From Turnera subulata (taxonomy: Eukaryota; Streptophyta; Magnoliopsida; Malpighiales; Passifloraceae): DNA of 64,000 nt. The position numbers and the translations under genes were made by a program. The notes under the pieces are model-generated. The model was not told where the DNA came from. It was given only the letters and a program-made list of their open reading frames with translations, and searched no databases. Positions within the stretch are counted from its first letter, which is position 1; each line of letters begins with the position of its first letter. Of this stretch, positions 1 through 10,909 are shown one piece after another. The stretch is from contig JAKUCV010004535.1 of the NCBI GenBank assembly GCA_028386065.3, positions 14,594 to 78,593 on the forward strand, in the 5' to 3' direction.

Positions 1-222
1 TGTCGCATACAGTGTTTATGTGAGTTTAAAGTCTTCCGCTGTGCACTATTTTGTTATTATTGGGCCATTGGGCCAGTTATGATATTTTATTGTCGATTTT
101 ATTATGGGCTGTTGAGCCCGGATATTTGTTGATTACACTGTATGCTGAGTCATGTTGGGCTGGGTTGTCACAGTTCCGGCTCGTGTTTACTGTGTACGGT
201 AAATACGGGTCGGGGCGTTTCA
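1..222 (+). mobile_element. 3' end of an X1-type gypsy LTR
   Basis: The stretch is the near-exact reverse complement of the first 220 bases of the X1 LTR at 15002 and 27691. It ends in GGGTCGGGGCGTTTCA, the family terminus. The rest of this LTR lies left of the window, so its target duplication cannot be tested. Confidence 0.8.
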
Positions 223-1814
223 AAACAAATACGTATTTATTACTATTTCAATCAAGTATAAGTACTTTATAGAATATTATATACTTAGTAATATGATTTC
301 TTATATATGATTTAAACAACGTATTTATATGTATGTATTTTCTTATCATAAGCGACCTAAGGAGCTAGCTGGTTCTCCCCGAAATGCGTTGAGGCGCAGC
401 AGTTGACTGGACATCTAGGGGTAAAGCACTGTTTCGGTGTATCGGCTTGGATGCTCGGTTTCGGTTTTTGGTTTAAAACAAGTATACTTAATATAACCGT
501 TGGATTAAATTAATTACCACCAAGTTTGATGAACTGTTTGGTAATAAGATAATTTTGGAGATAATAAAATGAACAAAAAAGCCGTCTAATAAATGTTAAA
601 TCGGTATCATGCATAATCATTTTGTTGTGCATTATAAGTGATTATTGTGTTTCTATATATACATATAGGGTATCGAGGTTTGACCGGATAGCAGTTTCAG
701 AGACACATCAGGTGAGGATATAAACTTATAAACTTCGGTATGCTGCCCGTGATACCCCGGTTGTTTGTTGATCATTGTTTATACGTTATCTTGCGTACCT
801 GTCATGTTATTGTTTGCTACTGCTGTGATTATTGTTATATGTTTGATAACTACTGTGGATTAGCTGTTGTGCTTTGTGATGTTGATATGATTATTGTGTT
901 GATCGTATGAGATATGTGGTATTTGATCGGTCAATGGCAGTGACCCAGTATTGTGACGTTGGATTCCTAGAAGAGCTGTGAGGCTGAGAGCCTGCTCGGG
1001 AAAGTGAGTATGATGAAATACTATTGGATAATGGAATAAGAAATAATAATAAACAATGGTAATATCATCTAGACATCTAGATTGTCACGTGACAGGTATT
1101 GGTACGGCCAGATGGTAGTCACTTTGTGATTGTGATATGATAGGGAGGACTGCGGGACTCAGTTGATTTGTTATAAGAAGGACTGCGGGACTTCCGCCGA
1201 GGACTGCGGGACTCGGATAATTGAGATATGATTTGTGATATTTAGCGGGGAGCACCCTGGGGTTAGCTAACCTGGCTAACAGGCACGGCCAATACTTATC
1301 ATGTAACAAGGGCCCTAATAATAAAATTGGATAGTCAGTCGCCGATTGTTAGTGAGACGGTGTGATGTCAGTTGTATAGTAAGGTCCGGTATGTTGTCTG
1401 ATTCCGATGCTATGTTGTGCTTGCGGTACTTCTATTGTTCTGTGTTGGCTTTGGTGTATATACGGTTGCTTGTATATTGCGGTTTATTTGTTTATCGGTG
1501 AGACAATGGTTGGACTCACCCCTCACACAGTCCTTGCAGGTTAGGTCAGGATTGCATTTCGGCGGCTGCAGTGTACCCTCGGGCAGGACTCGGGTCTATT
1601 AATTTGCATTTGGAGTTTTGCATATGTTGTTTATAAGATTATAAATGCTTCCTCTGTGCTAATGATGTTATTGATGTTCCCGTGGTTGGGTAATATGATA
1701 TTATCATTGGGCCATTGGGCCGGATCTTCTGTTGTATTTACTGTTTGTGCCACGTGTCGGCACTGTTGATCGGTATTTACTGTGTATTAGGTAAATTTGG
1801 GTCGGGGTGTTTCA
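223..1814 (+). mobile_element. Fragment of an L1b-type gypsy LTR
   Basis: From about 440 to 1814 this follows the LTR at 28503-31995 in reverse complement, including the ACTGCGGGACT repeats (1150-1215), the block ending CTAATAATAAAATTGG and the terminal GGGTCGGGGTGTTTCA. At 1814 it abuts copia sequence that is continuous in the second copy (48515), so the boundary at 1814/1815 is an insertion junction. The AT-rich part 223-350 is only weakly similar to other copies. Confidence 0.7.
361..439 (+). other. Plastid 23S rRNA fragment (NUPT)
   Basis: About 79 bases match the plastid 23S rRNA segment reading AGCTGGTTCTCCCCGAAATG onward to GGGGTAAAGCACTGTTTCGG. The match rests on memory of the conserved rRNA sequence. 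The other LTR copies run from GCGACT directly into TATCGGCTTGGATGCTCGG, so this is an insertion of organelle DNA, not an rRNA gene. Confidence 0.85.
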
Positions 1815-3120
1815 TTTATCTTTGGAACCGAGTGGTATTCCACGCTTTTGGCGTAATCTAGATTCATTTGCATTCTTTAATTGTTCTCCAGGAACATCAA
1901 TTTAAATAGGAGCATCTGTAGCTGGTATATAAGATTTAGTCACTTTGTTTAGATCAGCAAATGTGTCTGGTAATTGATTTATCAAATTTTGCAAATGAAT
2001 CACCTTTTGAACTTTAGGCTCACACTGATTTGTTTGAGGATAAAAAATTGGATATTGATATAGCGTTTCAATAATCACTTGATCCAGCTGTTTATTTTTT
2101 TCCCCTGATGTTGGGTAAACACTTTCATCAAATTAGCAATAAGCAAATCTTGCTGTAAATAAATCTCTAATATCTAGTCAATGGTTTCAATTATTTTGTA
2201 ACTGATAGAGATTCATACCCAACATATATTCTCAATCTTCTTTAAGGACCAATTTTACTATACTGTGGTGGAGCAATTGGCATATATATAACCAATAGTC
2301 TCAAGATGGGAGATATTAGGTTCGTGACCATGAACAATTGAATGGGAGAGAGCTTATAATAATTTTTTGGCATGATGTGCATAATGCTTGCTAGATGCAA
2401 AATTGTATATCCCCAAGTAATAATGAGGAGTTTGCATCTCATCAATAATGACCTTACAATCAATTAAAAATGTTTGATAAACGGTCCTGCTAGACCGTTT
2501 TCGGTATGAACATAAACTACAAGATGTTCAACTGTAAATTCAAATGATATATTAGAACTAAATTTACTATCATTATCAAGTTTGCTCACAATTTGATTAA
2601 TTATGATAAAAAGCGCAAAAATATCAAATTGCATGAAAACAAGAAGTACACACATGGGGACCATCTAGTCGATGCATTGATTAAAACCATAAAGTACCTA
2701 AATGGTCCACATAACAGATGTACATATCCATAAATATTTATCTGAATTCTTTTCAAAGAATGCTGGTGATTCTAAGCCAATCTTATCATATGCAGGCCAT
2801 AAAATTAATTTTTCTTGTGAGCAAGCAAGTACATAAAAATTTATTAAATTGGAAAAACTTCTGGTTTTTCAATGAATAAACAAATGACTTTTAATAATTC
2901 AATGCATCAGTATTGATCTAGGATGGCCCAACCGGTCATGCCAAATAATAAATCCATCAGCCAACTTCTAGTTGTTGCTAGCTTCGGGCTGTGCAAGCTA
3001 TATATTAAATATTTTGGGAAAAATTCTTTGCCAGCTACAGGCTGGTACCAGCTTCAGGCTATTATATGCAAACTTCAGGCTATTGTGTATCAGTTTTAAA
3101 TTACTGTGTGCCACTCATAA
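1815..3120 (-). pseudogene. Copia protease/integrase relic
   Basis: Conceptual reading of the minus strand gives a degenerate copia pol segment. A pre-integrase region resembles W-H-D-R-L-G-H-P (about 2920-2950). Integrase-like text includes CGPFRYFMVL (about 2680-2710) and a form of the motif NGLA-FIK (about 2465-2510). A linker ending RGIPLGSKDK lies near 1815-1860. Frames are broken by many stops and shifts, so it cannot be expressed as a polyprotein. The nearly identical copy lies at 48515-49840. Confidence 0.8.
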
Positions 3121-3439
3121 TTCATGACAAAAAAATTAGAGTGATTGAGCAATTATTAATGTGAAGGCAAACCTTTTCAAAAAGTAATTGAACAATTATT
3201 AATGTGACGGCAAATCTTTTCAAAAAGTAAATCCTTGAAGATTGAAAAAGCATTAGAGTTTTGTGAAAAAATTTTGCATTTTTGATCACCGAAATTTTTG
3301 TCTTGGATTTTTTCCGAACACACAAAAAGGTTCCACGTTTGAAAAACTGGCATCTTGCTTTCTAAGCTCAGACTATACAAGAGAGGAGAGTTATATGGTG
3401 AAAACAGAAAGATTTAGAAAAAAAAACAACGAGAGAAAA

Positions 3440-5098
3440 ATACCTTTCCCGACTATTGTCTTCTTTGTTGAGGATGCCTCTCTTGGAATGAGGAATAGGT
3501 TAGCATATAGTATGGTGAATGACCGGCAAAAGGAATTACCTAGTGAGCTTGCAAGAATTCTTCGTTTGGTTTTTGTTGATGATCTCTATTCATCTAGGTT
3601 CTTTGTAACTCCTATGGAAGAAACTTTTTTCTAAGAGGACCAAGGCAACCTAACGGCTTCCTTTTATGGCTCGGCTAATTCTATTATGTTTTTCATTTCT
3701 AATAGACTTCAGGAATTTCAACTAGAGCCTTCTTGTCAATTTCTGAATCAGAGTAGTTATTATCAAGTTTCCATGATGGCTCGAAGTGTCCCTAGAGTGT
3801 CTGGGTTACCGCTAGACCTGGCAAAATAGGTAGTGACACGACAACCCAACACGAACCCGATACGAAATTAGCAGGTATAGATCAGAAGTTTCCGACACGT
3901 TTAGTTAAATGGGTCGACACAACCCGACACGAAAAAAGGCAGTTCAGGTCACGGGTCAACCCGCGGGTTGGCGGGTTGTCCCGCGAACCCCGTTTATTTG
4001 GTATAGATTTGAATTTTCTTCTTTTTTTTTGTTTCTGGTTCCATCGTGAAATCCCCTCCCTCTCTTTTCTATAAATTAAAATGACTAATAGTTATTAATA
4101 ACAAATTTTACCATTTAAAAAAGAAAAAAATATTTTTTTTCCCAGTCAAACAGAAATTAAATTTGCATGGTTTCTTTTGCAGGAACCCCTAATCAATGAA
4201 AATTGCATTTTTTTTTGTTTTGCAGGAACCCCAAATCAATTTCAACGTTTGGGGCTCGGCAAGCTGTTGAGTTGTGCCGGAACCCCAAATCAATTTCTTG
4301 CTTGCTGAGTTGTGCAGGAACCTCAAATAGATTTTTTTTGGAACATGTTAAGCTCCTGGACTGGATATTACGAATTGGAATGTTGAATTATGTAGATGAG
4401 GGGCATGTAATGTAATTAGTTATTTATATTAACGCCTATAATTTCGTGAATAGGTAATTAAATAGGTAAATGGATTATATTTGTTTTTTCTATCATTGTC
4501 TATATTTTTTTTGTAAACAGGTAGCTAAATAGGTTTTTTTTATTCAATACGTAAACGGGTAGCTAAATAGGTAAACGGGTTGTGTTAATGGATACCTAAC
4601 TATTGAACTGTTAAAGTAAACAGGTTGAGTAGGTTGACCCGTGACTGACCCGCATTTTGGCGGGTTCATGTCAACACGACCCGATTATTAATCATGTCGT
4701 GTTTGTGTCGAGGGTTTAGTACATGTTACCTGTCTGACCCGACACGAACCCAACCCGCGAACACGAATTGCCAACTCTAGTTACCGCCTACATGGCCTAA
4801 GATTCGACTGCTACTATGGAATTGCAGGGGAGTAGCCAGACGATCCCAAGATTTTGTGCGTACCTTTAGGGATCTGAGGAATCAGTACAAGCCTAACATT
4901 GTACTAATCACCGAAACCTTGTGGCAACCTGAAGAAAATCATGGAGTCATTCCACTCTGTTGTCTTCCAACAAATCAGTTTGAGTTTCTTGGAGAAAACT
5001 ACATGGGTGGTATGTGGTTCTCTTGGAACGAGAGTGTTAGGGTCAACATCAATAATGAAGCTCAAAGTTTTAGAGTCAATGTTGTACCCAACAGATAA
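3440..5098 (+). pseudogene. ORF B pseudogene (copy A), split by a hAT element
   Basis: This is a broken relative of the intact ORF B at 26749. The start codon is ATA (3440) where the relatives have ATG. A Leu codon has become TAA at 3632-3634. A hAT element (3813-4779) splits the frame after the SVPRVSGLP stretch. Downstream the frame resumes with WPKIRLLLWNCRGVARRS, ITETLWQPEE and GGMWFSW, and ends at the same place as the intact copy. The N-terminal half is of unknown family. The WNCRG and TET motifs match the start of LINE-type endonuclease (EEP) domains. It lies antisense to the surrounding copia relic. Confidence 0.8.
3813..4779. mobile_element. Non-autonomous hAT transposon (copy A)
   Basis: Terminal inverted repeats TAGACCTGGCAA and TTGCCAACTCTA are flanked by a perfect 8-bp target duplication GTTACCGC (3805-3812 and 4780-4787), the hAT signature. 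Subterminal repeats are rich in GACACGA, CCCGA and GGGTTG. No transposase is visible. Relative to the 1539-bp copy at 50512 it lacks about 570 bp near 4015. Confidence 0.9.
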
Positions 5099-5099
5099 T

Positions 5100-5802
5100 A
5101 AAAATATATAAATAATTGTTTAAACTTATGTATGAGAATAATTCCTCTATGTGAATGTTCTCCAGTAATGGCAATAATAATATAAATGTGCATGTTTTTC
5201 CTTAGCTTTGCCATTGTTATAACCATTACGGTCATAATAATTAGAATGGTTTCTTTCATATCCATGTCCACATCCTCGGCCATGACCAAAACTATAATTA
5301 TACAGTAGCATTCGCTTCAGGAAATGGAGCAGAGTCAATTGGACGGGATTTAGTATTCTTATTTATAGCTTGTTATTCTGTTCTGCCACCATGAGGCATG
5401 AAAATAAATTCAAATATTTCGTGAATCCTTTTTCACCATATTGCTATTGCAGGAGCACATTTAATGTACGAGAAATGGAGATTTTTTTCTCGTATCAGCA
5501 TCAATAATATATTCTCCACACAATTTCATCTGAGAAATTATTCGAAATCGCAACCTCAGATGCATACACTTGTAATAAAATTTTGGGAGAATAACCATCT
5601 TCTGTTGGTCATAACTTTCTTTTAAATTCTTCCAAAGATCTACAGGATCTTTAACCGTAAGACATCCAGTCTTTGCTTTGTTTCCTTCTTTTATTGTGTC
5701 TTCCAGACTATTAGATGCATTTAAGCATCTAATGCCCATGAAAAATTTCTTCCAGAAATTTCAAGGGCCTCGAATTTAAGTTTTGTAATATCGACCATAG
5801 TA
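5100..5802 (-). pseudogene. Copia gag relic (copy A)
   Basis: The minus strand reads as a Ty1/copia Gag. An N-terminal part contains DTIKEGNKAKTG, and the core contains TVKDPVDLWKNLKESYDQQK and SQMKLCGEYI (5461-5739). A glycine/arginine-rich part follows (GHGRGCGHGYERN, about 5240-5290), and a damaged zinc-knuckle region near 5105-5170. Several frameshifts and stops break it. The equivalent in copy A' is at 52375-53073. Confidence 0.85.
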
Positions 5803-5807
5803 ACAGT

Positions 5808-8800
5808 TGTAACGACCCGGGTAAAATTTTCGCAATTTTACCGAGCCGTTTTGACTTTTACGGTGGTTAATAAAGTTTTACCGCTGTTAAACAAGAATTA
5901 TCTCGAGATTTTATCGGGAATAATCGAACCCCGGATTCCGATTCCCGAGGGGTACAAGACGTTCTGGAGTATTCTCTATCAACAACCGAGCCTTGGAATT
6001 TAATTCCAAGAGTTACTCGGGGTTATCGAAAATTTTATACGGCTTACCAAGCTTTGGTTTACAATTCTGGGACTTGCACAATGCTCAGAAGAATTAATTG
6101 GATTTTCCGAGCCTAAGTAGTATTTTTGGAACCGGGACAAACTTCAAAAAGACGAAAATGCCCCTGTGACTCGAAGGGTATTTTGGTCTATTCCCGGACC
6201 AATAATTCTGCCGACACCCGAGCCGTGATTTTTCTCTCTCCCGGGCCACCTCTTCCTTGTCTTTTTCTCTTTTCCCTTTTTCCATTTTTCTTTTCTCCTT
6301 TCCCATTTATTTTTTCTTTTCTTCCGGTTTTTTCTTTTCCTTCTTCTTCTTCCTTACTTTTCTTTTCTCTTCTCCTTCACTCTTTTCCCTTCCCGACTTT
6401 CTTCTTCCTTTCCGGTCACTCCTCCTTCCTTGCCTTCTTCCCCTACACATTTCCAGATAATTTGTTCTCCTCCCTGTCTTCTTCCTCCTTCCCTCTCCTT
6501 TAAATCCCCTCCTCGCTCGCTGCACCGACTCCACACCCCCTTCCTCCTCTCGCTTCGTCCTTCTCTGCATCTCCTCCATCATCCACCAACTTCCCTCTCG
6601 CCTCTGCCTCTCCTCCGTCTATTTTTCCACACCGCCGTGCAGCCACCATCGCTGACTCGATCCTCCTCTTCCGCTGCTTTCACCACCGCCACCCTCATCC
6701 TTCACTTCCGCCGAGCCAACGCCCCTATCACTGAATTGCCGCAGCTCCTTTTTCCCTCTCTCTCTCCCTCTACCCCTGCTCGCACATCCTCCGCTGCCCA
6801 GTCGCGCGTCGCTAAGGCGGTAACCGTCCGGCAAAATAGAGCCGCCCTCGATCGATCCCTCCTCTCCTCTCTGTCTCTGCTCCTCGCCCTCTACACCTAG
6901 CAACCGCTGCTGCAAACGAGTCGAGCTCGTCACCACCAAGGCTAAGAACGCGCCGCCGACCTCTCCTCTGCCCCTACAACTCGCGCCACCGTCGAGGTAA
7001 GTTGCTACCACCGAATTAAATCCCCTTTCCTCTCTGTGATTTTGATTAATTAAAATACTCTTGAATCGATGTGTGCGGGTCGAATTGGTTGAATTAAAAA
7101 CTGATTTACTTGGGTCTGATTTGATTGTGTTGGTTTGGGGTGGATTCAGGCGTGGTGGTTGTGATGCCGCTGTTGATGTTGTTGTGGATGTGGGTAATCG
7201 CGTTTTGGGTGGCTGACGTGGTAGTTTGGTGGTGTTCCGGCCACCGAAAAGTTACTGTGGTAATGGTCACACGGCTGGTGGTCGGGTTGTTAGCGTGGTG
7301 GTACGGTGTTGGTGTTTTGTTCACTGATGAACAGTAGTTGAGGACTACTTTGGGCTGCTGTGAACAGTGACTACCGAAATCCGGTGAAGCCTCGGGAATT
7401 TTCCGGCGATGACACGGGTATTTTCCAATAAACCCGGACATGGACTTTTGGGTAGTTATCGGACCCTTGGACTATTCATGACCCATTAATGGACCCGAAC
7501 TTTTATAACGACGTTAATTGACGAACGTTTAACCAAATATTAAATTATGTTTTTATTTTAGATTTTACTTTTTTTTACTTTATGCTTTTAATTAATTTTC
7601 CAAGTGGGCTATTAAGAAGGCCCATTGTGTTTATTTTCCGATTTTATTTAATTTATGTTATACTTGGGCTAATATTAATAAAAGGCCCAGATTTATATAT
7701 TTTATTATCACGAGCGACTAAAGGGCCGGGATATCGGCTTGGATGCTCGGTTCCAATTTTAATTTAAAATTAAGTATGTTTAATATATCGATTGAGAACA
7801 TATAACCAGTTAATTTCCAACCAATTGGAAAGGCTGACTTTATATTAAGTAAAATCATGGGAATAATAAAAATGGATACAGTATTAAACAAATCGTCTAA
7901 TAATTACTAGACCGGCATTATACATGATCATCCTTGTTTGTGCATTGCAAGTGATTTTTGTTGTTATAATTATAGGGATATCGAGGCTTAACCTGATATC
8001 GGCTTCCAAAGAGTACCAGGTGATGATATAAACTTATAAACCTCGGTATGCTGCCTGTGATACTCGAGTTGGTGTTTGAATTGTTTGTTAATGTGTTTGT
8101 AATACGTTACTTGCCTTGATTTTGATTATGATATAATGGTTTCTGTTGTGATCCCTATGGTGATGCCTGGACTCTGTGTGTCCGATGATTGTTATGTTTG
8201 ATTGTGTGGATATGTTTTTATCTAGATATCCTTGATTCTATTTTCTTATGGCAAGTGTGCCAAGTGAGTTATTTGTGATCAAGTATATCTCGAGATGTTG
8301 TTAATAGCAGAAACCTAATTTGGGATATTGGATTGGTTCCCCGTAGGAGCTGTGAGACTGAGAGCCTGCTCGGGAAATATGATGAATTGTCGAACAGGGT
8401 TACTGCAGTAAGTGAAAAAGAAAAGATAAAATAATAAAATATGGTAATATCACTTAGACACCTAGATGTCACGTGGAAGGTAGAGGTACGACTGGGTGGA
8501 AGCCGCTTGTGATATGTGATTTGTTGGTCATTTATGGGGGAGATGTGCTTGGTGTCCGCTCCCGGATATTATTATTATTATTATTTTGGCACTAGGGGAG
8601 ATGTGCTTGGTGTCCGCTCCCTGGCTGTGCCGGTTTGTTGATTTTTGTTTTACGGGGAGTACCCTGGGGTCAGCTAACCTGGCTACCAAGTACGACCGAT
8701 ACTTATCACGTGACGGGGCCCTAATAATAAAATTGGAAAGTCCGTCATAAGTTGTTCATGAGTCCATAAGTGTGCGGTTAGACAGTGGGCTTGATTGGAT

Positions 8801-9238
8801 ATTTGATTGATTTTGATGCTATATTATGCTTGTTGTACTATATTGTTTCTGTTGCTGGTTCGATGTTATTGCGGTTGCTTGTATACTTTGGTTTATTTGT
8901 TTATCGGTGAGACAGTGGTTGGTCTCACCCCTCACACAGTCCTTGCAGGGTAGTTGATCATTAATCAGGATCGCATCCCGGCGGTTGCGGTGTTTTCTCG
9001 GTCAGGAGTCGGATCCAATAATTTACATTGAGTTTTGCATGAGCTGTCACTGCATATCTAGAAAATGCTTCCGCTGTGCTGATGATGTTATTCCCGTGTC
9101 AGATGACAGAAATGTAATTGCATGACTGTTTGATGTTGTACTATTGTGAATCTTAACTTTCTTTGTATGATGGCCACGTGGTGGCACTAATAATCGGTAA
9201 TTACTGTATGTTGGGTAAATTGGGGTCGGGGTGTTTCA
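5808..9238 (+). mobile_element. Solo LTR of the X2 (L1a) gypsy family
   Basis: A 3431-bp TG...CA unit begins TGTAACGACCCGGG and ends GGGGTCGGGGTGTTTCA, flanked by a perfect 5-bp duplication ACAGT (5803-5807, 9239-9243). The two ends are not direct repeats, so this is one LTR and not a whole element. It is nearly identical to the X2 LTRs at 53079 and 59996. It contains a long pyrimidine-rich stretch (6230-6900) followed by a consensus splice donor near 6997. Open frames inside it are low-complexity and have no known domain. Confidence 0.9.
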
Positions 9239-9428
9239 ACAGTAATAATAAAAAGAAATAAAAAATAAATAGAAAAGCAATAGAAAAATTATGACATAAA
9301 ATATATAATATATATGCTTACTCGATAAATCTTTCAGCAATAATAATAACATGATAATAGAGAATATATAATATATACGCTTACTCGATAAATCTTAAGC
9401 AATAATAATAGCATAATAATAAGGAATA

Positions 9429-10883
9429 GGTTAAATGACACAGTTTATCCCTTGACTTTGTTGATTTCAATGTTTATGTCTTTTTTCTTTTTATTTGGAA
9501 TTTTTGTCCCCCTAACTTGATGAAAATCAAGCAATATTGTCCAAATTCCCTATTATAGCCGGTGACCCAATTAGGAAGTAACACGTGGACAGGGCCAATT
9601 TGAAATCATTTATTGTTCTTTCTTATCCCTTTTACAGATTTTTAATTTCTAAAAAAACTATAATAAATTAAAATTTTTTTCCTTTTTCTTCAATCATTTT
9701 TCTCTACTCACCTACAACACTGGTGTTGTCGCCGCCTCTCCCACCCATCGCACCATCAAAATCAACAAAATCTATTTCCAATGCATTTCTTCCTCCACTT
9801 TTGAATCCATCTCCATCCCTGCAAAATTTGCCTCTACAAAACCACACACCCACCAAACCACTAGCAGCTCACGCAACTCACCCCACCCAGTATACTAACT
9901 CCCTGAGTAACAAGCAATGGCAGTGTTTTTGTGTCATTGTGCACTTTCCTCCAACAAACTCTCCCCCCCTCTCTCTCCTCCTCCTTTCTTTCTCTTCTCT
10001 CTATCAACCTCCTCTCCTCCCAATCCGCCTGATTCTCCTCTGCCTCGGCCCCATCTCGGCCAATCCATGTGCAAATCTGCCGCCTGAGCTCCACCGCTTC
10101 TCTGCCACAGTCATGCCCAGACCTTTCCTTTAAAGCTCCCACAAATGGTTGATCCCAAGAACTCTTTAAACAGTTCAGCCCAATACGGGCTCGAATTGCC
10201 TTCAAAGGTAGAAATGATGTCATAAATTTAATTTATTTTAATTAATAATTAATTACAATGAAAGGGGTGTGGGCTGAGTCAACCCACGCAGTTGCTACAA
10301 GAGATTGGTTTTACGTATTTCAAAGAACAATTTCTAACCTGGGTATTGTTGTTTCTTCAAAGCACACAACTATGGGGTGAATTTTAATATGAATGTGGCT
10401 AAAGATTAATTGGCACCTGCAGTTTCCAGTGGATTATGTATAATTCTTTGGTGGGTCGATTAAGGATTATTAATGAAGGTGCTTGGAAACTTCCTTTTTC
10501 TCATTTGTTGGTGGGGAAACGGTGGGATAAGGCAATTTTGGAGTTGTAGTGGAGGTGTTTGTGTTTATGCGTGAGAGAAATAAAAGAAAAGTGAGAAGTG
10601 GAACAAGAGTAATAAGAATATTTAATAGATTTATTATTATAAATATTATTGGAAATAAAAATTATAAAAAATAAAAAAAAGAGAAATAAAATAATAAACA
10701 ATTCTTACCACTTGGCCCCACAAATACGTGTTGTTATCTGACTGGGTTATCGGCAATAATAGGTAATTTGTACAATGTTGTTTACTTTTCAACAAGTTAG
10801 GGGACATAATGTTTGAAATAAATAAAAGAGGGACACAAATATTGAAATTGGAAAAGTGAAAGGACAAACTGCGTCTTTTAACC
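9429..10883. mobile_element. Mutator-like element, possible Pack-MULE (copy A)
   Basis: Imperfect inverted ends GGTTAAATGACACAGTTTAT and ATAAACTGCG-type (GGTTAAAAGACGCAGTTTGT when reversed) are flanked by a 10-bp duplication ATAAGGAATA (9419-9428, 10884-10893). TSD length and end structure fit a Mutator-like element. No transposase is visible. The interior (about 9720-10220) is a proline- and serine-rich coding-like stretch resembling the start of a nuclear gene, then the short block ending CAAAGGTAGAAATG. The source gene was not recognised. Confidence 0.75.
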
Positions 10884-10909
10884 ATAAGGAATATATAATA
10901 CATACGCTT

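Noticed and set aside
361..439. A functional rRNA gene
   Set aside because: Only about 79 bases of plastid 23S, inside an LTR.
6126..6900. Long open frames rich in Ser, Phe and Pro in L1a LTRs (also 53324-54189, 60331-61111)
   Set aside because: They come from pyrimidine-rich noncoding leader; frames differ between copies by indels and no domain is recognisable.
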